Below are positions 1 through 6,991 of a DNA stretch of 64,000 nt, in pieces. Origin of the DNA: Lysinibacillus sphaericus (GTDB lineage: Bacteria > Bacillota > Bacilli > Bacillales_A > Planococcaceae). A program made the translations under genes and the position numbers. Below the pieces are notes generated by a model. It was not told where the DNA came from, did no database searches, and saw nothing but the letters and a program-made list of their open reading frames with translations. The number at the start of each line of letters is the position of its first letter. Within the stretch, counting starts at the first letter, position 1. The stretch is taken from positions 1,302,001 to 1,366,000 of the forward strand of contig NZ_CP015224.1 in NCBI RefSeq assembly GCF_001629735.1, read 5' to 3'.

Positions 1-66
1 TTTTATCAAATGTTACGCTTGATTTTCAATAGTCAAATGACCAGTGAAGTGGTGGTAAGTATTTAA
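1..66 (+). CDS. possible C-terminal tail of a gene cut by the window edge
   Basis: Frame 1 is open from the first base to a TAA at 64-66, giving about 21 residues with no recognisable motif. It may be the end of an upstream gene or chance. Nothing else is visible between it and the minus-strand gene at 173. Confidence 0.2.
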   Translation, partial: FYQMLRLIFNSQMTSEVVVSI

Positions 67-172
67 ACATATATGACCCAATTGCCTTTGAAACTTACTT
101 CATTAACATATTATGCTCATAATCTATATAACAGCCCGTTGGATTTGAAGTCTAGAGCTTCTTAAGAGAAAT

Positions 173-460
173 TTAGGATTGTTTGCTTATTTTTAATAAA
201 CTAATTATGTTTCTACCATAAAAAAGAATAAAGTAAATAAGTGTAACATCTATAAAGAAATAAAGTATATTAAATTGAATTGAAGTAATACCGTTTTTGG
301 TAAATAAAGAAAATACAGATGATAACTCATTCTCACCGATGTAACTTATAAATTGAAAAGGGGCTCCAAATTTATTGGTACCATAAGATACAAAGAAAAT
401 GGACAATAAGGTCATGATAATGCTAATCCATAATAACCCCTTTTTATTTGTAACTTGCAT
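173..460 (-). CDS. small two-helix membrane protein, unknown function
   Basis: This 95-residue protein was not recognised. It has a basic N-terminus, a hydrophobic segment at about residues 9-28, a polar middle and a second hydrophobic segment at about 60-82, so it should sit in the membrane as a hairpin. The ATG is preceded by an excellent ribosome site (AAAGGAGGTGGC) at normal spacing, which is the main reason to accept it as real. It stands alone on the minus strand, with no partner visible before the window edge. Confidence 0.6.
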   Translation of the reverse strand: MQVTNKKGLLWISIIMTLLSIFFVSYGTNKFGAPFQFISYIGENELSSVFSLFTKNGITSIQFNILYFFIDVTLIYFILFYGRNIISLLKISKQS

Positions 461-602
461 TTAGCCACCTCCTTTTTATAGTTTCACCACCTAATAATTA
501 TAACTTGAAAAATTAGAATGTGGTATTTTTTGGGAATATTAATTGGAGTATTTTCCAATAAATCTTATTTTTATATGTGTAATTCAAGTTAATAGAAGGA
601 AA

Positions 603-971
603 ATGAGAATGGTAACATTATTAGTAGCAGTAGGGTCATTTTCAGTATAAGTTTTACATCCGCACAGAGTGTTAAAGCGCAGGAGCCAGTAATACAGGAA
701 GAAGTATGCACAGCAGAACAGGGGCTTAGAGAAACTCAACAAAAGTATAATAATATTGAAGAAAACTAATATCGTAGCTGATATTTATGGAGTAAGTGCT
801 TGGACATGGACTCAATCAGGAAAAGGAAAATCAACAATAAGTAACACACCAAGTGCATCTTCTGCAACGATTGAAACAGACGGATTTTACACTTTAGGTG
901 TAACTTTAAATGGATTTACCATTGGAGCGAAATTACCAGGTACTATTAAGAGAACTTATGATTTATCATAA
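603..971 (+). pseudogene. decayed small secreted protein with two compensating frameshifts
   Basis: An ATG at 603 (a second at 609) after AGAAGG opens a hydrophobic signal-like stretch (MRMVTLLVAVGSFSV) that stops at 648-650. The -1 frame continues with a cleavage-like SAQSVKAQEPV and reads to a stop at 767-769. The first frame then resumes from about 756 and ends at 971 with a polar beta-type tail rich in Ser, Thr and Gly (VSAWTWTQSGKGKS and on). Joined, the three pieces make a plausible secreted protein of about 115 residues. I do not recognise the family. Either the gene is dead or the two shifts are sequencing errors in short A/T runs. Confidence 0.55.
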
Positions 972-995
972 ATTTTAAAAGTTTATGTAATAGAA

Positions 996-1036
996 AGCCC
1001 AGACCTTCCATTAAATTTATGGTCTGGGCTTTTCCT
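996..1036 (+). terminator. rho-independent terminator
   Basis: AGCCCAGACC (996-1005) pairs perfectly with GGTCTGGGCT (1021-1030), followed by a T run. It closes the decayed secreted-protein gene. Confidence 0.85.
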
Positions 1037-1163
1037 GTTTTCATTAAATTATAATAATATTGACCCTTATCATATGGCAAATGGCATTATTTATTTTCTG
1101 AATTGTTCGGTAAATAAATGATTGCTATAATGGAATGAATTGGTTTATAAAGGAGGAATTGTG

Positions 1164-1220
1164 ATGACACAGAAAATGAATCGTCAACGAAACAATGCTT
1201 GGAGAATTTATTCAATTTAG
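1164..1220 (+). CDS. 18-codon upstream ORF ahead of the methyltransferase
   Basis: ATG at 1164 follows AAAGGAGGAATTGTG, an excellent ribosome site, and encodes MTQKMNRQRNNAWRIYSI before a TAG at 1218-1220. The stop overlaps the AGGAGG of the next gene, so ribosomes ending here would be positioned to re-initiate at 1229. It could be a leader peptide or the stump of a lost gene. No regulatory hairpin was identified. Confidence 0.4.
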   Translation: MTQKMNRQRNNAWRIYSI

Positions 1221-1228
1221 GAGGCACT

Positions 1229-1876
1229 ATGCTATTAAATCAACAAGGTTTTGATCTATGGGCGGATGGTTATGATCAAACCGTTCAACTTAGTGAGGAA
1301 AATCAGCAATACCCATTTGCAGGCTATAAAGATATTTTAAATAAAATTTTTAATGAGGTGATGCAAGTCCCAGCTTCGACTGTATTAGATATTGGCTTTG
1401 GGACAGGTGTTTTAACAGCTAAGCTTTATGACCATGGGCACATGATCTATGGTCTTGATTTTTCTTCGAAGATGATGGCTATTGCACAGGCAAAAATGCC
1501 ACAGGCTAACTTAATCGAATGGGATTTATCGAAGGGTCTACCTGTAACATTGATGAACTATCAATATGATGCAATTGTTAGTACGTATGCCCTACACCAT
1601 TTTACTGATGAGCAGAAGGTTACGTATATTACACAATTATTACAGCAACTAACACCCGATGGTAAAATTTTAATTGGCGATGTTGCCTTTCAAACAAGAG
1701 AGCAGCTAGAACAGTGCCGTCAGGATAGTAAAGGCTATTGGGATGATGATGAGTTTTATTTTGTTCATGAGGAGTTAAAAACTAGGTTGGAGAATTGCTG
1801 TCAGCTACAATTTTACCCAATCTCCCATTGTGGTGGTGTTTTTGTCATATCGAACTATACAGAGGTAGAGAGATAA
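1229..1876 (+). CDS. class I SAM-dependent methyltransferase
   Basis: The product has 215 residues. The glycine-rich SAM loop VLDIGFGTG lies at about residues 52-60 and the acidic motif II (YGLDFS) about 20 residues on, as in Rossmann-fold methyltransferases of the YrrT/UbiE-like type. Substrate is unknown. ATG 1229 is chosen because AGGAGG sits eight bases upstream and the residues before it do not belong to the fold. The HD-domain gene starts on the base after the stop codon, so the two are almost certainly one transcript. Confidence 0.85.
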   Translation: MLLNQQGFDLWADGYDQTVQLSEENQQYPFAGYKDILNKIFNEVMQVPASTVLDIGFGTGVLTAKLYDHGHMIYGLDFSSKMMAIAQAKMPQANLIEWDLSKGLPVTLMNYQYDAIVSTYALHHFTDEQKVTYITQLLQQLTPDGKILIGDVAFQTREQLEQCRQDSKGYWDDDEFYFVHEELKTRLENCCQLQFYPISHCGGVFVISNYTEVER

Positions 1877-2854
1877 ATGCTCATTCAAGACGTTTTATAT
1901 GGAGAATTCGAAATAGATGGTGTGCTAGAGGAACTTATTCAGTCAGCGCCTGTTCAACGATTAAAAGGAATTCATCAAGCTGGAGCTGGCTATTTGGTGA
2001 ATCGTCAATGGGCCATTACGAGATACGAGCATTCAATAGGTGTTATGCTGCTGATTAGACGATTTGGAGGTTCGCTGGAGGAACAAATTGCAGGGTTGTT
2101 GCATGATGTTTCTCATACTGCTTTTTCGCATGTAGTAGATGCGGTCCTTGAAAATGCAGAAGAAGATTATCATGATACGATATTGCTAGATGTTATCCAG
2201 CCTTCTGCAATTCCAGGAATCCTTAGCAAATACGGTTATAATATGGAGAAAATTTTATGTAATCTAACGAAATGGTCTTTGCTTGAGCAGCCAGCACCAG
2301 AACTATGTGCAGATCGAGTAGATTATACATTACGAGATATGTTTCACTACGGACAAGCCTCATTTAAAGATATCCAACGATTTTTACAGGATGTATTTGT
2401 ATATCAGGGGAAGCTATGTGTGAAAACGATCGATAGTGCAGAATGGTTTGTAAAAACGTATTATCAAGAAGTTATAGATTTTTTTATGGAACCAATCAAT
2501 ATTTATGCAACTAATAAGCTAGCACATGTCCTACAGCTCGCAGTAGCGAAAGGCATTCTATCCATGGTCGATTTTCAAAAAGATGATGCAGCAGTATGGG
2601 AGCAATTGAAAGCATCAAATGATGAAGATATTCAACGTTTATTACTACAGCTTCATGAAAAGGTAGAAGTGATTGAGGATGTAGAGAACTATGATATTCA
2701 TGGTCGACAAAAAGTACGTTTGATTGATCCAAGTGTATATCAATACCAGCAATTGTATAAGGCGAGCGATTTATCAGACTATGTAAAAGAAGTGAACACC
2801 TGGGCGAATAAAAAGTTTGAGAAGGGTGTTTATGTGAGAATCATCAATGGTTAG
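1877..2854 (+). CDS. HD-domain metal-dependent phosphohydrolase, YdhJ-like
   Basis: This is a 325-residue protein of the HD superfamily. The metal-ligand histidine lies in RYEHSIG (about H52), the HD pair in GLLHDVSH (about 76-77) and a further His at about 80, all at family spacing. Such proteins hydrolyse phosphomonoesters or nucleotides in the cytoplasm; YdhJ-type members are uncharacterised. There is no gap to the methyltransferase upstream and only a weak ribosome site, which suggests translational coupling. A terminator follows. Confidence 0.85.
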   Translation: MLIQDVLYGEFEIDGVLEELIQSAPVQRLKGIHQAGAGYLVNRQWAITRYEHSIGVMLLIRRFGGSLEEQIAGLLHDVSHTAFSHVVDAVLENAEEDYHDTILLDVIQPSAIPGILSKYGYNMEKILCNLTKWSLLEQPAPELCADRVDYTLRDMFHYGQASFKDIQRFLQDVFVYQGKLCVKTIDSAEWFVKTYYQEVIDFFMEPINIYATNKLAHVLQLAVAKGILSMVDFQKDDAAVWEQLKASNDEDIQRLLLQLHEKVEVIEDVENYDIHGRQKVRLIDPSVYQYQQLYKASDLSDYVKEVNTWANKKFEKGVYVRIING

Positions 2855-2886
2855 TCTATGACAGATAGGCTAAGGTAATTCATACA

Positions 2887-2915
2887 AAAGGGGCTATCAT
2901 AGGATAGCTCCTTTT
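2887..2915 (+). terminator. rho-independent terminator
   Basis: AAGGGGCTATC and GGATAGCTCCTT form a stem with a three-base loop running into TTTT, 33 bases after the HD-domain gene. Confidence 0.8.
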
Positions 2916-3025
2916 GCTTGTTAGGCGAACATCGACAAACACAGCATAGACAGCAAGCGTACGTACTTCACTGGCATTTTTGCTCTAGCAAACTATCTGA
3001 AAATATAAACTTTATAGGAAGTACT

Positions 3026-3069
3026 TTGATTATATCGTCAAATACGATATAATCGTATTTGACGATATA
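3026..3069. promoter_or_regulatory. promoter overlapped by a 39-bp perfect palindrome, likely MarR operator
   Basis: Bases 3031-3048 and 3052-3069 are perfect 18-bp inverted arms around ATA. A sigma-A-type promoter lies within: TTGATT (3026-3031), 16 bp, TATAAT (3048-3053), with the -10 box across the palindrome centre. The MarR ATG is 17 bases downstream. A dimer bound here would block RNA polymerase, the usual autorepression of MarR genes. The palindrome and promoter are seen; the binding is inferred. Confidence 0.85.
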
Positions 3070-3085
3070 TAGAAGGGGTTCCAAT

Positions 3086-3484
3086 ATGATTACAAATATA
3101 AATGAGTATTTTACTACGATCTTTTATCATCTACATACAACACATGAAGATGTGATTTCTCACCAAAGCGTGCGGATTTTACAGATGATTCAAAAGGAAG
3201 AAGAGGTAACAGTACGCGATATTGCAGGGTTACTGAATATTTCTCCTAATACAGCGTCAGAGCATGTGAAAAAACTAGAGCGACATGGCTGGGTGTCGAA
3301 AGAACGTGCGAGCGACGATCAACGTAAGGTAATTCTTCATTTGACAGTCGAGGGCTTACAAGTGCTGAAGAAAAACTCAGAATTAGATGAAGAAAAGCTA
3401 AAGCATGCCCTTAATCAGCTATCAGAACAGGAACAACAAGCCATCCTACAGGCATTCCGACGTTTAAGTGAGGTGGCGAAATAA
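3086..3484 (+). CDS. MarR-family transcriptional regulator
   Basis: This 132-residue winged-helix protein has its recognition region at about residues 45-70 (RDIAGLLNISPNTASEHVKK), followed by the wing (SKERASDDQRKVILHLT) and a helical dimerisation tail. ATG 3086 is preferred because AGAAGGGG precedes it; an earlier in-frame start would lie inside the operator. The stop TAA overlaps the next ATG (TAATG), so the DUF3147 gene is translationally coupled and is the probable main target along with the regulator itself. No ligand-binding residues could be assigned. Confidence 0.9.
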   Translation: MITNINEYFTTIFYHLHTTHEDVISHQSVRILQMIQKEEEVTVRDIAGLLNISPNTASEHVKKLERHGWVSKERASDDQRKVILHLTVEGLQVLKKNSELDEEKLKHALNQLSEQEQQAILQAFRRLSEVAK

Positions 3485-3831
3485 TGTACACGTTATTTAA
3501 AATTCTTAGCTCAGCAGCAATTATTGGTGTAGTCACAGAAGTGGCTCGAAGATTTCCATCCTATGGCGGGATTATTGCGGCATTACCTTTAGTGAGCATT
3601 TTAAGTATTATTTGGCTGACGGTGCAAAGTGAATCGAGTGAGCATATTCAGCGTTTTACAGTTGGTGTTATTGTTGGTTTGCCAGCAACGATGTGCATGC
3701 TGTTTGTTATTTACATGGCGATGAAATCCTCTATTCATATTGTCTTCGCTATTGGTTTAGGTATACTTTCCTGGGCGGTTTTCTTGGGCATTCAAAAGGC
3801 CATTGCAGGGGTTTTTCATATTTCCATTTAA
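3484..3831 (+). CDS. DUF3147 small integral membrane protein
   Basis: The 115-residue product has about four hydrophobic helices and the family's signature near the N-terminus, RRFPSYGGIIAALPLVS. DUF3147 has no established function. It overlaps the MarR stop codon by one base, so regulator and membrane protein are expressed together. A regulator-plus-membrane-protein pair of this kind often handles a toxic small molecule or membrane stress, but here that is only inference. Confidence 0.8.
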   Translation: MYTLFKILSSAAIIGVVTEVARRFPSYGGIIAALPLVSILSIIWLTVQSESSEHIQRFTVGVIVGLPATMCMLFVIYMAMKSSIHIVFAIGLGILSWAVFLGIQKAIAGVFHISI

Positions 3832-3845
3832 CGAGGAATTCAGAC

Positions 3846-4328
3846 ATGACAATCATTGATATTCAACAATTACCACAACAAAATGTGCTTCATTTTTTTA
3901 AGGAACATTGGGGAACTACAGAAATGGTCATTTCTAGTGGGGTTTATGACTGTAGCCAGTTAGAGGGCTTTGCTTATGTAAATGACCGGCAAGAGGTGAT
4001 AGGGCTGATTACTTACGTGATTCGTAAGCAAGACTGTGAAATCATTTCCCTCGATAGTCTAGTAGAAGGCAAAGGTATCGGTTCCGGGCTTCTCCAAGCA
4101 GTAGAACAGATAGCTTTGGATCACGGTTGTACAAGCATGACGCTTATTACAACGAATGATAATCTACCGGCGCTAAAATTCTATCAAAAACGGGGATATT
4201 ACTTTATCGAAGTATTACCTAATGCGGTGGAAAAAGCAAGAGCCTATAAATCCTCCATCCCACTTATCGGCAATGAAGGCATTCCAATACGAGATGAGCT
4301 ACGACTACAAAAACAACTGGACTTGTAA
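3846..4328 (+). CDS. GNAT-family N-acetyltransferase
   Basis: The 160-residue protein carries the acetyl-CoA pyrophosphate-binding motif A (VEGKGIGSGLLQ, about 73-84) and the usual C-terminal block with NLPALKFYQKRGYY. It should transfer acetyl from acetyl-CoA to a small molecule or protein amine; substrate is unknown. ATG 3846 is preceded by GAGGAA. The gap to the DUF3147 gene is 14 bases, so it probably belongs to the MarR operon. The terminator stem overlaps its last codons. Confidence 0.85.
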   Translation: MTIIDIQQLPQQNVLHFFKEHWGTTEMVISSGVYDCSQLEGFAYVNDRQEVIGLITYVIRKQDCEIISLDSLVEGKGIGSGLLQAVEQIALDHGCTSMTLITTNDNLPALKFYQKRGYYFIEVLPNAVEKARAYKSSIPLIGNEGIPIRDELRLQKQLDL

Positions 4329-4346
4329 AAAGTCCGGTTGTTTTTT
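4314..4346 (+). terminator. rho-independent terminator overlapping the GNAT stop
   Basis: CAACTGGACTT (4314-4324) pairs with AAGTCCGGTTG (4330-4340, one G-T wobble), followed by six T. The TAA stop at 4326-4328 lies in the loop. Confidence 0.85.
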
Positions 4347-4379
4347 GTTATACTGAAAAAGTGGAAAGAGAGGGAAAGT

Positions 4380-4841
4380 ATGAAAAAAATAGTATTTGCA
4401 TTATTTCTAAGTGTGCTTTTGGTTGGCGCAGCATTTCTAATTTATCTTAAGAGTAATCCACCACTTGTCATTCAGAGTTACACAAGTAAACAGGGCGACG
4501 AAGCGGTAAAGGTCATTGCGATAGAAAATAAAGGATTACGTGAAATTAAGCTTAAGCAACTACTTGTCGGTGACAAACTTCCTGACAGCGCGGAGCTTAT
4601 CATTAGTAAGTCTGAACCATTTGAGGTCGAAACAAAGCTTGAGGGAAATACAAATATGTCATTTCATAAATTAACGCAAGTAAAAATTTTACCTCGTGCA
4701 TACATAGATCAACAAGCAATTGGCAAGCAGCCACAGTATTACGCTGTTCAAGTCAAAGCAGCCGACATTGAGAAGGTAAAGATTCAATATGAATATTTAC
4801 AAATACCTTTTACCCTAACAGCGGAACTCCGAGGCCAATAG
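4380..4841 (+). CDS. membrane-anchored extracytoplasmic protein, unknown function
   Basis: The 153-residue product starts with Lys-Lys and a single hydrophobic helix (about 4-23) without a lipobox Cys. The rest is a charged domain that should face the outside. I do not recognise the family. ATG 4380 follows AGAGGGAAAGT. It lies between the GNAT terminator and another small anchored protein, with no shared operon evident. Confidence 0.65.
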   Translation: MKKIVFALFLSVLLVGAAFLIYLKSNPPLVIQSYTSKQGDEAVKVIAIENKGLREIKLKQLLVGDKLPDSAELIISKSEPFEVETKLEGNTNMSFHKLTQVKILPRAYIDQQAIGKQPQYYAVQVKAADIEKVKIQYEYLQIPFTLTAELRGQ

Positions 4842-4975
4842 ATAGATTAAACGCTAATTTTGTCTTATCGCTTATGCGTGTGTCATTTTCTAAGATTGTT
4901 TGATGAAAACCACTTACTCCTCCTAAAACATGGTAATATTATAGGAACAGCAATCGTGATACTAGGAGGGACCTG

Positions 4976-5485
4976 ATGACAATTCTCATAATGGGTATAG
5001 TACTATTTATCTGTGTTATCACTGTGGCTTTAGTGTTTATGAAGAAGTTTTCGAGGAATGAAATTATGCTTGAAGTAACAGCCACCTCAGAAGGGAAAAA
5101 TGAATTAGATCAAGCCATAATGAAAATATATTTTACGTATTCTATCGGTAAACTTGCTAGTAGGAAACGTCAAATCCTAGGCAGTGTTGAGTGGTCTGAA
5201 GGATGGATGCCTGTTAGCTATAATCTAAAGGAGAATGGTATGTATCGTGAGGAGAGACTACTTTATGCAACAAAAAATCAGTCTTACTCTACCTTTGAGA
5301 TTCATGCATCCAATGCAATCGATGAGCAAGGGCGAGGTGAGGGGTATGCAGTTCTCGTATTAGAAAATCCTGAAATTTCCCATAGATCATCTAGAGCTGG
5401 TGTTATCCTTGCCGTCACAGCCAATATGATTACATATCAATTATCAGATTCCACTAGCTGGAACAATGATGTTGTCATTAATTAA
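4976..5485 (+). CDS. membrane-anchored protein, unknown function
   Basis: The 169-residue product has one N-terminal membrane helix (about 2-23) and a soluble domain with no motif I can name. ATG 4976 has a strong site, ACTAGGAGGGACCTG. It is similar in plan to the preceding gene (helix plus outside domain), but I see no clear sequence similarity. A terminator follows at once. Confidence 0.65.
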   Translation: MTILIMGIVLFICVITVALVFMKKFSRNEIMLEVTATSEGKNELDQAIMKIYFTYSIGKLASRKRQILGSVEWSEGWMPVSYNLKENGMYREERLLYATKNQSYSTFEIHASNAIDEQGRGEGYAVLVLENPEISHRSSRAGVILAVTANMITYQLSDSTSWNNDVVIN

Positions 5486-5491
5486 CCTGAG

Positions 5492-5521
5492 AAAAGCTAT
5501 CCAGTTTGGGTAGCTTTTTTT
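5492..5521 (+). terminator. rho-independent terminator
   Basis: AAAAGCTATCC and GGGTAGCTTTT form an eleven-base stem with one mismatch, followed by T residues, seven bases after the stop codon. Confidence 0.8.
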
Positions 5522-5669
5522 AGTGCTAAAAAGTAAAATTAGGCTGATTATGGAACTATATGATGGGAATAACGTATAAAAAGAAGAGGGCCTTGTAGGA
5601 TGGAGAAGGATATAGGTGAACGAAATGTAAGGAATCGGCGCAAAAATAGGGCTTCGATGACACTTATTT

Positions 5670-6078
5670 AGAGATGATTTTTAGTATGATCAAATCAGAA
5701 AAATACAATCAATTACGTGTTGAACCAGTAGGATTTCGTGAATATAATCCTGTTTTACATCCCAGGAAGTGGGAGACCGAATTTATACAGTTTTCTATGC
5801 TCGCTCATACAGCTATTGATTGACTGGGATTAGTAGCAAGATTCCGATCAAGCTATTCGTCAAAGACTAAATCGCCATTTTTTAGGGCTATTTTTAGACC
5901 CTCTCTACGAATGTTGTCACACAGGAGCGATTAGCTCAGATGAGTAAGAAAGTATTAGATATGTAGTGACCCTCCATTAGTCAATGACATACAAGGACTC
6001 AGCTTTATCTTTACAGAGTACAAGGATAAAAAACCAACTGGATTGACTGTTACCATGCATTGTGAGGGGGAATATAAA
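5670..6078 (+). pseudogene. decayed gene, family not recognised
   Basis: Three protein-like pieces lie in different frames: one from ATG 5686 (starting MIKSEKYNQLRVEPVGFREY), a second around 5840-5930 (including RQRLNRHFLGLFLDPLYECC) and a third around 5995-6078 (including GLSFIFTEYKDKKPTGLTV). Stops and frame changes separate them, so this looks like an old gene with several lesions. The last piece stays open into the start of the lipoprotein at 6079. I cannot name the family. Confidence 0.45.
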
Positions 6079-6435
6079 ATGAAAAAATGGATAATGCCAA
6101 TGATTCTAGTACTTCTGTTAACAGCCTGTCAGAGCCCTGAAAAGGAAGTTCATTATATCGCCAAAAGTGATCATTGGAAAGCGATCTACCATAGTAATTC
6201 TGATCAAGGATTACGCTTATATTATCTTGAAGATAAGGCTGATTTAGGACCATTACAAATCACCATTGAAGGGGAAAAGGAATCCCAAGATATAGTGGAT
6301 GTGCAGTTGAATAAAGAGGGGTATTATTCCTTTACGAAAAAAGAAAGTGAGAGGTTTTTTAAGCAGAATGCTACGCCAATTATTCATATGCAATGGCAAT
6401 CTGAAAGTGAGACTTTAGAAATAAAAAATCATTAA
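6079..6435 (+). CDS. small lipoprotein, unknown function
   Basis: The 118-residue protein starts with a classic lipoprotein signal: Lys-Lys, a hydrophobic core and the lipobox LLTAC with Cys about 17. It should be diacylglyceryl-anchored on the outer face of the membrane. The mature part is acidic, with no recognised domain. ATG 6079 is preferred over an upstream in-frame ATG because GAGGGGG lies nine bases ahead and the signal starts there. The decayed gene upstream may once have been its operon partner. Confidence 0.7.
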   Translation: MKKWIMPMILVLLLTACQSPEKEVHYIAKSDHWKAIYHSNSDQGLRLYYLEDKADLGPLQITIEGEKESQDIVDVQLNKEGYYSFTKKESERFFKQNATPIIHMQWQSESETLEIKNH

Positions 6436-6556
6436 TGACTAATAATAATACACTATTGATTAACAGGCATGTTTCCTATGCCATAGGCTTATTGTGCATG
6501 ATGTGCCATGGTATATAATCGACCAGAACAAATGGATAATTTATTTATTTCTATGT

Positions 6557-6585
6557 TTGACAAAAAAAACTGTATTCGTTATAGT
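6557..6585 (+). promoter_or_regulatory. sigma-A promoter for thrS
   Basis: TTGACA (6557-6562), a 17-bp spacer and TATAGT (6580-6585) make a near-consensus promoter about 30 bases before the T-box leader. Confidence 0.8.
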
Positions 6586-6614
6586 AATTAACAATTTCAT
6601 GCAAAAATGAAATG

Positions 6615-6858
6615 GGCAATGATGAGGACAAGAGAATCGATTAACCATTTTCAGAGAGGGAGGCATTTGCTGCAAGCTTCCTAATGTTGTGATCCCTTCT
6701 TACTACCTTGGAGCTGTGCTTGGAAACTTGCACCGTCTTTTGCAACGTTACAGCAAAATCAATGAGCCACTAGTCTATTTACTAGTGGGAATTTGGGTGG
6801 AACCACGGGTAATGAACACATACTCGTCCCTATGCAGGGGCGGATATGTGTTTTTTTT
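6615..6858 (+). promoter_or_regulatory. T-box leader of thrS
   Basis: The leader has the conserved T-box core TGGGTGGAACCACGGG (about 6794-6809), followed by a strong terminator: AACACATA (6815-6822) through a GC stem to TATGTGTT and an eight-T run ending at 6858. Upstream, about 6620-6760 forms the stem I region; ACT or ACC near 6700 are candidate threonine specifier codons. Uncharged tRNA-Thr should stabilise the antiterminator and allow thrS transcription. Core and terminator are seen; the exact specifier is not settled. Confidence 0.9.
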
Positions 6859-6991
6859 ATTTTGATTCCCATTCTAAAGCTGAATGAGGATCGTGTCTCG
6901 GGTAGGTCCATAGAATTTCGAATTGTGTGAGCACAAACAGGACTTCTATGACGCCAGAGCAAAATTGATAAAAATTAAAGGAGTCGAGAAC

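Noticed and set aside
3031..3069. Palindrome considered as CRISPR-like repeat or terminator
   Set aside because: Single copy, no T run, and it contains a good promoter directly ahead of a regulator gene, so an operator explains it.
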